Source of the DNA: Cyclospora cayetanensis
Taxonomy: Eukaryota > Apicomplexa > Conoidasida > Eucoccidiorida > Eimeriidae
Direction of reading: 5' to 3'
DNA length: 28,772 bases
NCBI RefSeq assembly: GCF_002999335.1
Contig: NW_020312250.1
Span: forward strand, 1-28,772
This document shows, in pieces, positions 1 through 16,584 of the stretch (the stretch's first letter is position 1; every line of letters begins with the position of its first letter). The position numbers and the translations under genes are program-made. The notes under the pieces were generated by a model. The model saw nothing but the letters and a program-made list of their open reading frames with translations, was not told the origin of the DNA and searched no databases.

Positions 1-171
1 TGCCCATTGTCACGGTCGCCGTCTTACTGGTCGACATAACAATGGCGCAATCATAAACTTGATTTTATCCACTAGGATGCCTTGCTGTCGCTTGTGGAGC
101 TACTCAACTCATATTGACTTGCAGGCCGGCCCCTGCCGCCCCAACAGGCTTTGCACCTCCGTTTACTTCCA

Positions 172-367
172 TTACAAAGGGTCAACTTCCCCAGGCTGTC
201 GCCAAGGAGGATAATCTATTAAACTGCCAATTAATTTTGCCAAGGCTCGAGGGCTGTCGTGAGGGAACAAGACATCACCCTGCACACAAAACCAGTGGAT
301 AAATTGTTCGAACTTTGCTGGGCTACTAGATGTAACTCCGTTTAGGATCTCCTGGTCCGACACCTGA
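172..367 (-). CDS. Terminal exon of an unidentified gene
   Basis: Seen: on the minus strand a good acceptor (pyrimidine-rich tract ending TTTGCAG) precedes a 196-nt exon that enters in phase 2 and stays open to a TAA at 174-172. The encoded C-terminus has a hydrophobic/aromatic stretch with FIHWFCVQGDVLFPHDSPR followed by ALAKLIGSLIDYPPWRQPG, which reads like folded protein rather than random translation. I do not recognise the family. Upstream exons should lie at higher coordinates on the minus strand; a 20-nt stretch near 425-445, flanked by a weak AG and a GTAAAC, is one possible neighbour but I cannot prove it. A second internal acceptor (TGTGTGCAG before 279) would give a shorter exon in the same frame. 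Inference: real 3' end of a minus-strand gene whose 3' UTR runs toward the window edge. Confidence 0.45.
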
Positions 368-1825
368 CTGCAAACTAAAAGCAAATGTGATTATTGAAGA
401 GTCCTTTCCAAAAAGTACCCGTTTACCCTCTCCGGGCTCCGCAGGGCTCCGATGGAGGAGAAAGACAGATAGAATCCGCGCTGCGACACCGTCCTTGCAC
501 TCTTAACCTTTATAGCTAGTTGTTCGTTGCATTCGGCGTGGGCACACGTTTGTTGTGCTTTTTTGTACCGACCTAAAGCTACTATGCAATGAAAAATGTA
601 TGCAAACAGACTAAGAAATTTGGCTTTTGTTTAGTTTACTATCACGTAGTATAGTACTGAGTGCATCTTCAGTGTAGCGTGGCCTACTAAAAACTATACG
701 TGGTACGCTGGTAGAATATCTCTACCGTCCTAGGCTATCTGCACACAAAAAGTTTCCGACTGCAACAGGACCTAGAGCCAAAAGTGCTAAACTCCACTAC
801 GTATGTACCAGGAGTATGGATCTCACACGGCCACCAACCCAGTGGCTGCAAACTAAAAGCTGGGGTTCGAAATCTACGGACCCGCATCTGCAGATTGACT
901 CAAAGCTCCTCACCATGCGCCGTGGTGTATTGACCCATGTCGGTCCTAACAAAAAGGGTCTTTACCTCTGCTTATAAATTCCAGGAATCAACCGCTTGCA
1001 CTTCTACCAATATGGGAGTAATGGCGCATGGAGCGATCTTTGGTTATTTGTTGCCAAGATGTACCCACTGTCTATTCTGGTTTAGCATGAGGCACTAAGT
1101 TGAGCAACAGCAGAGGTTTGGCGTATGCATTACTCTGATGAAGCTGCTCTGAGTTATAGTTCCACGAATTCCCCTAAAGGCGTGCTTGGTGGCAATCCAT
1201 TTGACGGGATGCCGCAGGAGTACTGATGCACTTCTCGGCGTTTATAGCCCATGGTTTGATTGTATATAAAAGCATATTCAAAGTAGTCTTAGACTCTCGA
1301 TTGTTGATGCATTAATTATGCTATTGACGAGCTACTCATGTATTCCCTCATTCAGCCCAAGGGAACCCTCCATAGAGTCGTCACCATTGCAATAAAGCAG
1401 CAATGGCAAATCATTCATCAGCGAACAATTCTACTAGTAAACACAAAAGAGTACGGTGGGTGAATCAATGGGGAGATCAAGGGAAGTGTAGTAGGTTACC
1501 ACTGTCAACGGATTGAGCCGCTCCGATCCGAGCATCAGCCACCTTACGCATTCCGCTAGCTTCGCTGGTAGAAAAATACGTTTCCATCACAACATAGTAG
1601 TCACATACCGAATAATTGAAGCCTCGATCGATCATTTAATCAGGAACACAACGAGCGTCCCTTCATTCTTGTCGAACAGAGCAAATTAGCCGACCCCGCA
1701 CGGGTCCACGGAGGCTTGCTGCTCCACCAGAGCTGAGCCCGTGGGGCTACACCTGATTGTTTTAATAGGGGATGGTGTAGATCAGACTAGAATGAAACGG
1801 GCTTGTATGCATTGCCCGCATCCAG
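368..1825. other. Stretch without a confident gene
   Basis: No open frame longer than about 60 codons begins here and I recognise no RNA gene. It should contain upstream exons of the minus-strand gene ending at 172 and the start of the plus-strand ankyrin gene. The only candidate exon I can name is at 1338-1459. Confidence 0.5.
1338..1459 (+). CDS. Possible first exon of the ankyrin-repeat gene
   Basis: Seen: an ATG at 1338 opens a frame that runs to a GTGAAT donor at 1460 and leaves in phase 2, exactly the phase required by the acceptor at 1826. The stretch would encode about 40 residues starting MYSLIQPKGTLHRVV. The intron would be 366 nt, somewhat long for this window. There is no homology support; this is an inference from phase and splice sites only. 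Confidence 0.22.
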
Positions 1826-3370
1826 GTGCAATATTGTGCTGGTTCATAAGGATGAACTTAGTGTAGTTCGATCGGTGCCAATGGCTGGCCCAGACCCCAA
1901 ACGCATGTATCTGGCGATCAATTCGCAAAATATTGAGAGCCTCAAGGCTGAACGGCCCTATTGGAGCAAACCATTTGTGTTTGTGACCCCCTCGTGAGCC
2001 GCACTTGCCTCCCGCTGATTCTGTACTCTTCCTGGCGTGTTTGCCATACCCTTAATGGGCAATTCGCTTTAATAGAATATCGCTGGAAGTTTCATGCAGT
2101 AGCTTAGCTATTGTCAACTTGTAATATTGTATCTGGTATTTGTGGTGTGTCAATTTCAGGGGAACGGGTACGAAGTACACTTCCCTGCAGGCGGCAATGA
2201 TGCTTCAGAAGATGAAGGTGGTCGACTTCCTTATTGATCAGCCATCGGTGGATTTAACCGTAAAGAGCACTGACGGGAAAAGCACGCTCATAATTGCCGT
2301 CGAAGCAAAAGTGAGCAATGCAGTGCGTAGCCTGTCATTTGTTTGTCGCGTACTACAGGGCACATACGGCACTGGATTATTTGACCGAACTGTAATTAAC
2401 TGTACAATAGTAGTTGCATGAAGTTTCGATGGATGCAACGCAGATGAAAGTTTCCGTTCTGGAAAAGATTCTTCGTAAACTAGAGCTGCGTTGTCTTGCT
2501 GAAGTGGACCCTTCGGGCAAAGGACCAGTCGACTATGCTGTCCCTGGATCTGATGGTCAGTTTCGCATTGTAGCTATATGTTCTGCTCTACCTATTTGCG
2601 TTTACTCCGTTCCGTTGCTCTAACTAAGGCAGATCACAGTAAAACAGCTTTAGCAAATTCGCTAGCAGCACTTGACCTAACATCAGCATGTCCAGTCTAT
2701 TGTTCTGCTATCGGCAGAGTATGAGTTCTTACACTCTATGGGCTGCAAGACGAAACAGGAGAAAGAGGCCGCAATTGCTGGATTCTTTGGGGAGGACGTT
2801 AAAGGTACAGTTCCGGGGGTTTCTGAACACCAACGAAGGCGAAAGAAAGGCGGCGCACGCGAACAGAAATCAACCAAGGAAGGCAACATAGCGCCTAGTA
2901 GCCGCTCGGCTTCAGAAGAAGACAACAGTGACCGAGCATCTGATGCCCCACACAGTAACGTTGAGGAGGTGGAGAGCACATGGAGGCACTTCGACGATAT
3001 CGACGAACTGGAAACGGCTCTAAAAGCATACATACATGAATGGGGAGACGACCACGAAGAAGGCAAAAACTGCGCTCACTGGTTGCGAAGTGTATCACGT
3101 GCTAGGGAAACAGGCAAGACTAAAAAATTGCTGGCGAAGTGGAACGCTAGTATGGCTCTGAAGGAAAAGGATGATGACGGTGCAAGGGACGGTGGGAAGG
3201 ACTCAACTTCCAGGCCATCCAAGGGAAAATCGAGTAAAAGGTCTCCTTCAGCTGGAAGCTCGGAGGGGGATCCTACACAAACTCAGGGACACTGCAAAGG
3301 GTCGACTATGCTGGATCCTGAAGCGGTCAAACTGTTTTTCGCTGGAAAAGCAGAGGATCAGGTGGGATGA
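1826..3370 (+). CDS. Ankyrin-repeat protein with charged C-terminal tail (5' end unresolved)
   Basis: Four exons join in phase: 1826-1993, 2160-2310, 2444-2555 and 2718-3370 (TGA). Exons 2-3 encode two degenerate ankyrin-type repeats: YTSLQAAMMLQKMKVVDFLI followed by the D..G.S.L..A pattern, then a second helix pair ending SGKGPVDYAVPGSD. Exon 4 begins EYEFLHSMGCKTKQEKEAAI and becomes a long, strongly charged Lys/Glu/Ser/Arg-rich region with a possible helical segment (DDIDELETALKAYIHEW), probably disordered elsewhere. Exon 1 as given enters in phase 2, so there must be an upstream exon (1338-1459 is one candidate) or the protein starts at an in-frame ATG near 1880. No signal peptide or membrane segment is visible. 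Ankyrin repeats mediate protein-protein contacts; the partner and role are unknown. I cannot assign a named orthologue. Confidence 0.7.
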
Positions 3371-4694
3371 CCGGGATACCGAGACCTAGCAAATAGACAT
3401 ACCACTGACGTCAGGAGTCTACTGGAGTCAAGAAAAACAATTGACGCATTTTAAGCGTTTTCAGTGAGCTGGATGTCTTTTGCGTATCTATGTTCATGCC
3501 CGCAGGTAAATCTGAGGCACAAGGGAAAGCCATCCCACCGCCTTACATTTGTAGTGACTCCGCGGTCTGCTTCAGTATGTTCTGAGAAACGTACTACTAC
3601 AGAGCACAAGTAAAGGTTTCATTACGGTTGTACGCCATGGGGACCAGAAGATTGCGATGTCAAACTATTTCACTAAACAGGACACTGCAGTTACCCGAGC
3701 ATCTACGCCGGCTACTTTTCGTCAGTGCCAGCAAAAATGGGACCCCAGAAGTCCAGTGGTGGCGCCTCACTGCTTTTCTCTGGCCACACTTGGGGCCATA
3801 GGTTTTCCATTCTTGCCTAGACTTAATTGCTCTAGCGAGAAGCTGTATCTCACGTTTCTGTACCCCGTGCGGCGCTCGGTGTATTGTACAGTTTCGTCGC
3901 ACGGCTAGCCTGAGATTGTAGGCTCAGATTACAGCCAGGCTATGCCTCTTTAGTTTGCTAAAACGCATTTTGTGAAAATGTTCAATGGCTTGTTGGTATA
4001 ACAATCACGTTCGAAATAACGCTTACATCGAGATCCCAGCCGTAGTCTATGCTTTGGAGATGGGATTGGAGGTACCCCGAAAAGGACTAGTTCCCCCTAG
4101 CTGGAAGGGCATCAATGTAGACGAGAGAAGTGCTAGCAGCTGTACTGCGCTGCTCCGTTATTTTTGCGTTGCTCGATACGGTTGAGCGTATTGAACGTGT
4201 GAGCTCCCCTATCCGCCTGCGGCGTCCTGATCAATGCGCTCTGAAGTGCTTCAAAAAATTGTGTTATGCAATGTAGACAAGCTTAAGAAGCTAGGCCTTT
4301 TCTGTCTATTCTATTCCTGAGTAATCTTTGCACTCCACATAGGCGTGTGTTCACTATGCATCAAGAGCTATGTACATCGGGTGGTTCGCCAGCTTTTTTG
4401 TCATCAAGGCCGCAATTGTTGCTACCATCAAAATTGCAGTCAGAGAATGGCAAATTCTGCTTACATTCAACAACGCCCTTGCACCTTGTTTTTGCTGGCT
4501 TAATGAGTATTGATGTGGAACGCCGCTCAACTAGCATTGCTAGTTGACTGCTCGCCTAGAGGACAAAACTGCAGTTAAGTTCAGTGAAGACGACTCGAAG
4601 CACAAAGTCGCATAAGGTAGTGCTGGGCACACTGATAAATTGCATTTATATGTTCCCTACTGCGTTATCTGACAAGGTTTCGCGATTGTTGTCA
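3371..4694. other. Convergent intergenic region
   Basis: Lies between the 3' ends of the plus-strand ankyrin gene and the minus-strand NSUN2-like gene. Short open frames on both strands (for example 3657-3908) lack flanking splice sites in phase and have no recognisable motif. I see no RNA gene or repeat; it presumably holds the two 3' UTRs. Confidence 0.5.
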
Positions 4695-9993
<5,299 letters not shown>

Positions 9994-11661
9994 TTGCGGT
10001 GTGTTCGAGAGGAAATGCTGAGTAGGTAAATCCGGTGATCCTCCCGTGCCCCACAAACATACAACAGGCCAACAAGACTAGGCTGTAGTTTGCAGCTTCG
10101 AAGTCTGCGTGGAGAAAGCATCAACAGAATCATGAACAGATGTGTAAATGTAATTTTGCTTAATCGACGACGGCCAAACACGCAAATGGGCAAGTATATC
10201 ATTATTCTTTTTGCTGGTAATGCACTGCGTATGCAAGGCGTAGTTTGAGTCCAATTTCACGCCACCACGAAATGAAGACATCTAATCGAAACACCGCCAT
10301 CTTTTGTTTTTAGGAAAGGGTAAGGATATATCTGGTTCCGAGGGGCTGAATGAGATACCTTCCTCGTAGTTGGATAAGTTACGCTGCCATGGTGGAGGGC
10401 TAAGGAGAAGTTGAAAGCCAAATAAATCTTTAAAGTTTCTCAGATGACAACAGAAACGCTCCGAAGTTGACTCTATTTGCTATGAAACGTGTTGGCTCGA
10501 TATATATGCATATATATATCGCTGTATGCATGCTGATGTCGATATCGAAGGGCCTCAAGGTGGTGGCCCCACAGCGTCAAACACGTGGAAAGCAAAGGCG
10601 AAGAAAGCATACAATTGCGGCTCTACATAAAGCAAATACCATTATTGAGCGTAGATCACCTACCCTTCAGCTGTGTGTCCGCTGGTTTTGCTGCTTGTCG
10701 TCTGCAAGCGGCTATCTAAAAGGACTAGGGGGCATTGAGCGACAGACTCGTGGATAAAAGCGGCTTACTCAGTTAGGGGTTTGCTTAGTGTTTCGATTTT
10801 TCGTTTGCAAAGCTAGTCTGCTCTTTCCAAATTCATTCTCGAGCTGCAAGATTGTGATGTGGACGCCATGCCCCTTCATTGGTTCCTTCATTGAGTCGGG
10901 CGGTTATCGTGGGTGAAGCTTCTCAGAGGCATTCAGTCCATTCGCCAGGATCCCAGACTGTTAAAAGCCTTGTGCATTTTTAAGGGCAACTGGTAATGCT
11001 TCGCGTCGCCCACCGCCCTTGAAAGGAAATCTACGGAGTACAGGAGGGTAACCATCAACGTGTAAGTGCCAAACTTCCCCGAGTATATTTACGCACTCTA
11101 ATCATAGATTTAACCAACACAGAGGAGAGGATGTGTTTTCCGGCCCCAGCTCGTGCTAAAAAGCTTGCACGAGCGCACCAATACTGAACTTAAGTAAAAA
11201 TTGATCCGCTGCCGTGAACAGTCCGATCGACGAACTGTCAGAAACACAGTATTATTGGAGCGCTGATATAAGCCCATCGGGACTGGGGCAGGTGAGACTG
11301 ATGCAAGTGATTTCCCTCAGCTTATTTGTACAAAAAGTACAAGCGCACGCTTACGTATTCGGGGTAATCAATGCAGTGCCACCAGGGTTACACGCTTTTC
11401 CCTCGGCCTTATAAGAATATTGGAGGAGGATTTATTTCGTATGCAGTGGAGCAATTACCAGGGCATCAGGGCTTAAGGAAAACCAGCGTCGTTCGACGCA
11501 CCGTGTAACCCCATGCATGCAATAATTAATTTTTGGACTGGCATGTCAGCAAATGGAGGAAAGCTTCATACCATCGTTTCTGTGCGTCAAAGGCACTTTA
11601 AAGAAGTGCAGAGCTAAGGCATGTAATGTTGTAGAGTCATTCAGCTGTTTATCCCTCCAAC
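9994..11661. other. Intergenic region upstream of the NSUN2-like gene
   Basis: Should include the promoter of the minus-strand methyltransferase and the 3' UTR of the CFAP97-like gene. There is a TA-rich tract at about 10500-10530. The plus-strand open frames 10467-10757 and 11214-11414 have no recognisable motif and no convincing splice context, so I do not call them genes. Confidence 0.45.
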
Positions 11662-12678
11662 TCAGAAAGCATAGCTCATGGGTTTCAGTACATTCTCTGG
11701 AGTAAAAGCCTTCGGTGGAGCCCACATTTGCCGTGATGTAGGGTAGCACCTAAACTCTTTCCATCTGAGGTCGAACTGTTTGCGCTTCCGCGCTGATGAC
11801 GATAGCGGAGGCGCATGAGACATAAAATATCCCGTCGTTACATGGGGTGGAGCATCGCGGTGCATGTAGCACTTTTCCGCCAACTGCAGCAGAAAGGAAG
11901 AAGGCACTAGCAGTCGCAGCCGATCGGTTGGTGGGAGGGCCTGTTATTTTGATATTGTGTCACAGTGGCAAAAACGCAGCATACCTTGTGCCTTGGTGCA
12001 TGCCCCTCATCCTGTCGTCTAGGAGCAGCCTGACTACCACGAGGATACTGTCCTTCAAACCGCATGGTTGTATGAGGTGATGAAGGGCACTGACGCCCAA
12101 GTCTACGGCAGCTGTAACTGCATAGCATAAGGCGGCGCTGATGTTCGTAAAAATCTCGATGGTCTTGAGCAGCCGTAGCTACTAGTGGCCTAGACCTCTC
12201 TAAGCGCTCCAGAAGTTTCTGAGGGGCATGAAAGCATGCAAGAAACACTGTGACTTTGTCTAATGCGCATATACTGTTGTGAAAAATTTTTAATTGCTGA
12301 GCAGTTTGTTTCTCTTTACCTTACTTTATTTTCTCTAAGCATTTTCCAGTGCTCCCTTCGCCTTAGGCCTATATTAAGGCTACGGGTTTCAGCAGCCTTT
12401 GGAACCAGAGGACAGGGGCGATTCATTGTAGCGGCGATGGTGGCTAGCATTTTGAAGTTTTCATGAGCTTGCATCCTTTCTTTTGAGCACATCATGTAGG
12501 ATTTACGCATTCTTTTTTGGTGATGTTCAATACTGCCCATGAAAGGCCTGCTATTGTCGATGCTTGCAGTTATTGCCTTCAACCTGTTCAAGTGCAAGCG
12601 ATGCTCGCGTTTCCATTCACGAGCACCGACAATTGGGTTTCCATGAGTGCAATCTGTGCGCAGGTTTGTACAATTCAT
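11662..12678 (-). CDS. CFAP97 (hemingway)-domain protein, probable axonemal protein
   Basis: Three exons, all phase 0: 12678-12325, 12218-11985 and 11883-11662 (TGA), with introns of 106 and 101 nt; product 269 aa. Seen: an N-terminal WKREHRLHLNRLKAITASID block followed by NSRP and a spaced His; then ENFKMLATIAATMNRP; then REHWKMLRENK spliced to KLLERLERSRPLVATAAQDH and a FYEHQRRLM segment. This order (HR.L.....IDN..P, then EN..ML..I, then EN..LL.RL......) is what I recall for the CFAP97/KIAA1430/hemingway family of ciliary proteins. The 74-residue C-terminal exon (with RWKEFRCYPTSRQMW) is unassigned. Splice sites are good (GTAAGG, GTATGC; pyrimidine-rich acceptors). Inference: a component of flagella, which in coccidia occur only in microgametes. 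The assignment rests on remembered motif order, so the family call is moderate; the gene structure is firmer. Confidence 0.68.
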
Positions 12679-12811
12679 ATTTTTTCGCAGCAATTGCACG
12701 AAGCACACCAATGTTGGCTATTTTTAATGAAAGGCCCTGTGTTTGAACAGAAGCGATCTATTGTTCCAAAAAGTTCAGTAGCTCCAACCCTCTGTATGAC
12801 CTTGGAAATAG

Positions 12812-13702
12812 GATAAGACGATTTTTCTCGATACCCTACGCGGTATCGCAGAGATAGTTGCTGTCTTCGGATTGGTCGAGCAGAAATTTTCTCGCAGTAG
12901 TCTTTGTGGGGCTACGTGGGCCCCTGGAAAGACGGTGGACAATAGCAATTATCACATGAATGTAAAAGGTCCCCAACATATTATATTACAATTTTCCAAG
13001 CTTTGTATGGCGAGAAGGCATCAGGTTTTTTCCTATGTGGTAGGGGCTGACCAATCGTGCGGGCACCGCATGCACAACGGTAGCGATGGTCTTGGTGCAT
13101 ACCCATGATTAATCTCGGTGCCCGTTTGTACGCTCACCAACTCACGTGATAGTTTAGTACTAATAGCACTAGATGATATCTATGTTAATTCTTTAACACG
13201 GTCGGATTCACAGTTTGGTCGCGAAAAGTTTCAGTTTCGTTGCATGATGTACCATTGTGGATATCGCATGTCATGCACTAGAGCTAACGACTTTTTCCTG
13301 AGGTCATCAGCAACTCGGTGCATTCTGCATGCTGAAATGGGCAATCATGTACAATGTCCCACCCCCGTAAGTCCACTAAGATTATCTTCCACCACCACTG
13401 TTTTCACCTGGCACTTAAACACATAATGTGGATGTCGTAGAGCCTATACGCACAATTTGGACAAATCAGTAGCAGCACTCCTGCTGTCCTCACATAAAGC
13501 TGCTAGAATCCCTGGCTCAGGCAACGCTGCCTGGTTTAGGATCTTCCAAGAGTGCATTCCCACGATGTGTGGCAAAATTCCTGCCGGTTCTTCGATCAGC
13601 ATGCATCAGGCACCCTTGGCCCGCACCATATCACATACGATTGTTTTAGTGGCCCTTTGTGAGTGTAACCTCTACTCAGGATTTTTCTTGAGAGGCATTT
13701 AG
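12812..13702 (+). pseudogene. Long low-stop reading frame, possible decayed or unrecognised gene
   Basis: Seen: one plus-strand frame is open from 12812 to a TAG at 13700-13702 except for two stops (TGA 13106-13108, TAA 13424-13426), that is 297 codons with two internal stops where roughly 16 would be expected at this base composition. No minus-strand frame over 60 codons overlaps it. The translation includes segments such as DSLVLIALDDIYVNSLTRSD and a Cys/His-rich part (MMYHCGYRMSCTRANDFFL). I recognise no family with confidence; a faint resemblance to retroelement polyprotein is not enough for a call. It could be a nonsense-damaged gene, a multi-exon gene whose introns remove the stops, or chance. 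Confidence 0.25.
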
Positions 13703-14693
13703 GTCCAACCCAAATACAAAACGTGCTATAGAGTCATTGAGTGTCTTCGGAAAAGATTCCCCTGAGTTCATCCCCTCACCCCTAGGGCTCCGCCATGAGG
13801 TAGAGGAACAGCTAGAATGCGCATCGTTGCACCCTTCAAGCACTCCAATCACTCAAAACTAGCCACAAAACCCAACTAGCGCACAAGCACTCAGCATTGA
13901 ACTCAACTGTCATGAACAAGACCTACTCTGCAACCAACCCGACTGACGAACAGTTAAAACGACTAGAATAAAAATTAGTGAAGAGTGGAGTAAATGTAGT
14001 GTATTTAAACGTGTTTAAGTGTACTTAGTAAGTGTACCTTCTCCCGGTACACCCACAATAGTTCTCGATGAAACTAAGCAGATGATCTACGACGGGACTC
14101 AGCGTGACCACTTTGAGCAAGAACAAATTGAAGCTTCCTCCGAGCGCAAGCCAAGCTGGTTCAAGTCACACCATGCGTTGGTTACACCATGAAATTAGTG
14201 TTAGGATAAGAATCCAGTGGAAAGATATGAGTAAATGCAAGAATTTAGTGATATTTTAGACAATACCTATGAATTAACCGGCTATAAGGAATAGACAACA
14301 AATTGTTTCTCTCGGATTACCTACTGGTGGTGATTCATTGGGTAGCGTTGACGTGCGTTACTGCTGGTGTAGTGGTCTTTTAAGTGCCTGTCTACGAGAG
14401 TGTCCAGCGTATATGGATATACTTTCGATTTTCGACAAAGCTAAGTGCTACGTCGGTGCCTCCTACAGTAGCACGCTTGGGAATGAACATATCTGGATGC
14501 CTCAGCCACTTTTTTTAAACGACATCAAAAGATTGTGCACGTCACCTATACATACTGGGAAAAAATAGCTCTTAAAGCGTGCTGTTAGCCAGCAAGTCAA
14601 GAAGTCCATTTAAATTCATGATCATTGAAAATGGTGTACTTTACTTGCTTTTCCCCACCAAATTTGGTGCGAGAACGAGTAGACACTACTTAC

Positions 14694-14843
14694 ATTTGCG
14701 GTGGAAGAGGCTGAATATATCATAGTCCTTTCCGCTAGCTCTTTTTTCTGTCCCCGCCAATTTTCCCAGTACCGCCAGCTACCGCATTCCTTTGGGCGAG
14801 GTGCTCCAACTGTACCCATGGAGGATCCCAGCACCTGGACCAT
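14694..14843 (-). CDS. Possible first exon of an unidentified minus-strand gene
   Basis: Seen: an ATG at 14843 followed by 50 sense codons up to a perfect GTAAGT donor at 14693. The encoded peptide (MVQVLGSSMGTVGAPRPKEC, then a Trp-rich segment SWRYWENWRG and QKKELAERTM) reads like protein. I could not find a convincing in-phase downstream exon between here and the CFAP97-like gene, so it remains an orphan exon candidate. Confidence 0.25.
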
Positions 14844-16584
14844 GACTACTGCTTCATCATACCCATTACTAAGTGTTTTGTCTTCTTAGCAGATGCATTT
14901 CTCCAAGGGATTCTCGGAGGATAGTAGAATATGCATACTGTCCACCGACACACTGTATTGAAACCGTTGTGCCTGTAGGGTTCGTGCAGGTTTGCATTCA
15001 AAGAGTGAACATCAGCCTGCTTTATATAATGTCCGAAATGCATTGTAGTATTGGCGATCATTTTATGGCATGAATCGCAGCCTAATCGCTTCTCCCAGAA
15101 TGCACGTGCAATGTGAAAAACCTGTTGCAGGCAATGAAAGAAAGGCATGGCACTCTGGGTTCAAAGTGAAGAACAGTAAGGTCATCAGATATCTTTACAC
15201 TACAAGGTGCCACATGTAGTATGAATAAGAGCACTGAACTATCAAAGTTTTGGATCATTCAATTTGGAGCCAGGGGAACAAGCGTAGATCCAGGCCGAGT
15301 TCTCAGTTTGTCTACTGTACCACAAAAAGCATACCTGCACAAAGCAATTTCCTCCAATGCATACAGATATGGTATGCACTGAGAAAACTTCGATTGCATC
15401 GTAAGTAGCAGCTTACTGCTGGGTTACTGAAATTTTCACATAGATACTTTTACATCGCCACATGCGTCCCGTGACATAAGCCTGATGAGCTCCTGCAGCC
15501 GGAAGAACCCTTTTTCAGTTGTGCAGCCCCGCAACCTTGCCTGCCCAGATTTATTTCGTCGCATTTAGGGTGCAGTTGTAGTCGACTGGCGAATTCAGCC
15601 GCTAATTCTCAACGAACGAAATTCTTGAAAACGAAGGTTAATCAAATTCACGAAGCTTTGATAGCGAATTTTTTGTGGATCCAATTTTGAAAGGGGGTAC
15701 ACCGGATATCAAGGACAGTGGAGGACAGCTATGCCCAGTATTCCTGGACTGAGCGAGTGGTTGTCGGTGCTATCGAAAGCTTCCGCACACTACCGCTAAA
15801 GAGCCAGAGACTGTGTCTGACTAATTATATGCAAGTTTCCAGGTAAGAGCCGGAGACTGAAGGCACGTTTCTTTGGTAATACTTCACACTGAGAATTTTG
15901 CTTGTTGTGGCCATCAACAGGAACCGCTGTTGTGCGGGAGTCGGGTATTATTGCATTGCATTACCCGCCCACTAAACAGGTAGACATAGCTTTCATTAAA
16001 AGAAACAAAAATGCGTTAAAGTAGCTCGCTGGTTCTGGTAATGACATGAGCCACGAGCCTCCGAAATCACTGTGCGTGCAAAATTAGTCCGCAAAAAGCT
16101 GGAATATGTCCAGCCTTGAATCTCCAAGGTAAATGTGTATGGTTTGACCTGTTTCCAGATGAGATTTGTTGCTTTGAAAGAGGGGTTTTTGCGCCGGGGT
16201 GTCTGGCATCGTCGTAGATATTCTGGAGGAGTTGCAGCCCCAAGGCGCTGTGGGCCACTTGTCTCATGCTAGTCATAGTGCGGCGGGCAGAGAAAGGATA
16301 ATCCTAAAACACAATATACATGCACAGTGGCATATTTGGTGCTCGTTGCGTGCATCGTCAAGCCTTGACTATCAAGGAGGCCCTAAGCAAAGCACCACTC
16401 GATCCAGCGACAGCGCGCTCTCCCTATCTTCGTAAATCCCCAAATTCAAATAGCATTAACGTAAAAACTGTCTCATCGGATACCCTGGTCGGCATTCCAG
16501 CAGGGGTTCGCGTCATTTTGTACAACATCCAGTCATTTATGGGACTCTTCATTTTTTATTGGACCACACAGCACACACTGAACA
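14844..16584. other. Region upstream of the KPHMT-KPR gene
   Basis: No confident gene. It should contain the promoter and 5' UTR of the plus-strand fusion gene. Short open frames (for example 14846-15148 minus, 16199-16435 plus, 16320-16622 plus) have no motif I can support. A second, more upstream start exon for the fusion gene, for example one encoding a targeting peptide, cannot be excluded. Confidence 0.4.

Noticed and set aside
368..858. Direct repeat of a 15-bp sequence (CTGCAAACTAAAAGC) near 368 and 844
   Set aside because: A single 15-bp match in a 28-kb window is compatible with chance and has no structural context.
860..880. GGGGTTCGAAATC resembling a tRNA T-arm
   Set aside because: No acceptor stem, D-arm or anticodon arm can be folded around it.
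12517..12816. Plus-strand open frame opposite the CFAP97-like first exon
   Set aside because: The minus strand carries family motifs and phase-consistent splicing; the plus frame is a shadow.
13692..14294. A plus-strand frame with coding-like stretches separated by stops, continuing after the low-stop frame at 13702
   Set aside because: Seven internal stops in about 200 codons is not far from the chance expectation, and no motif is recognisable, so I did not call it a pseudogene continuation.
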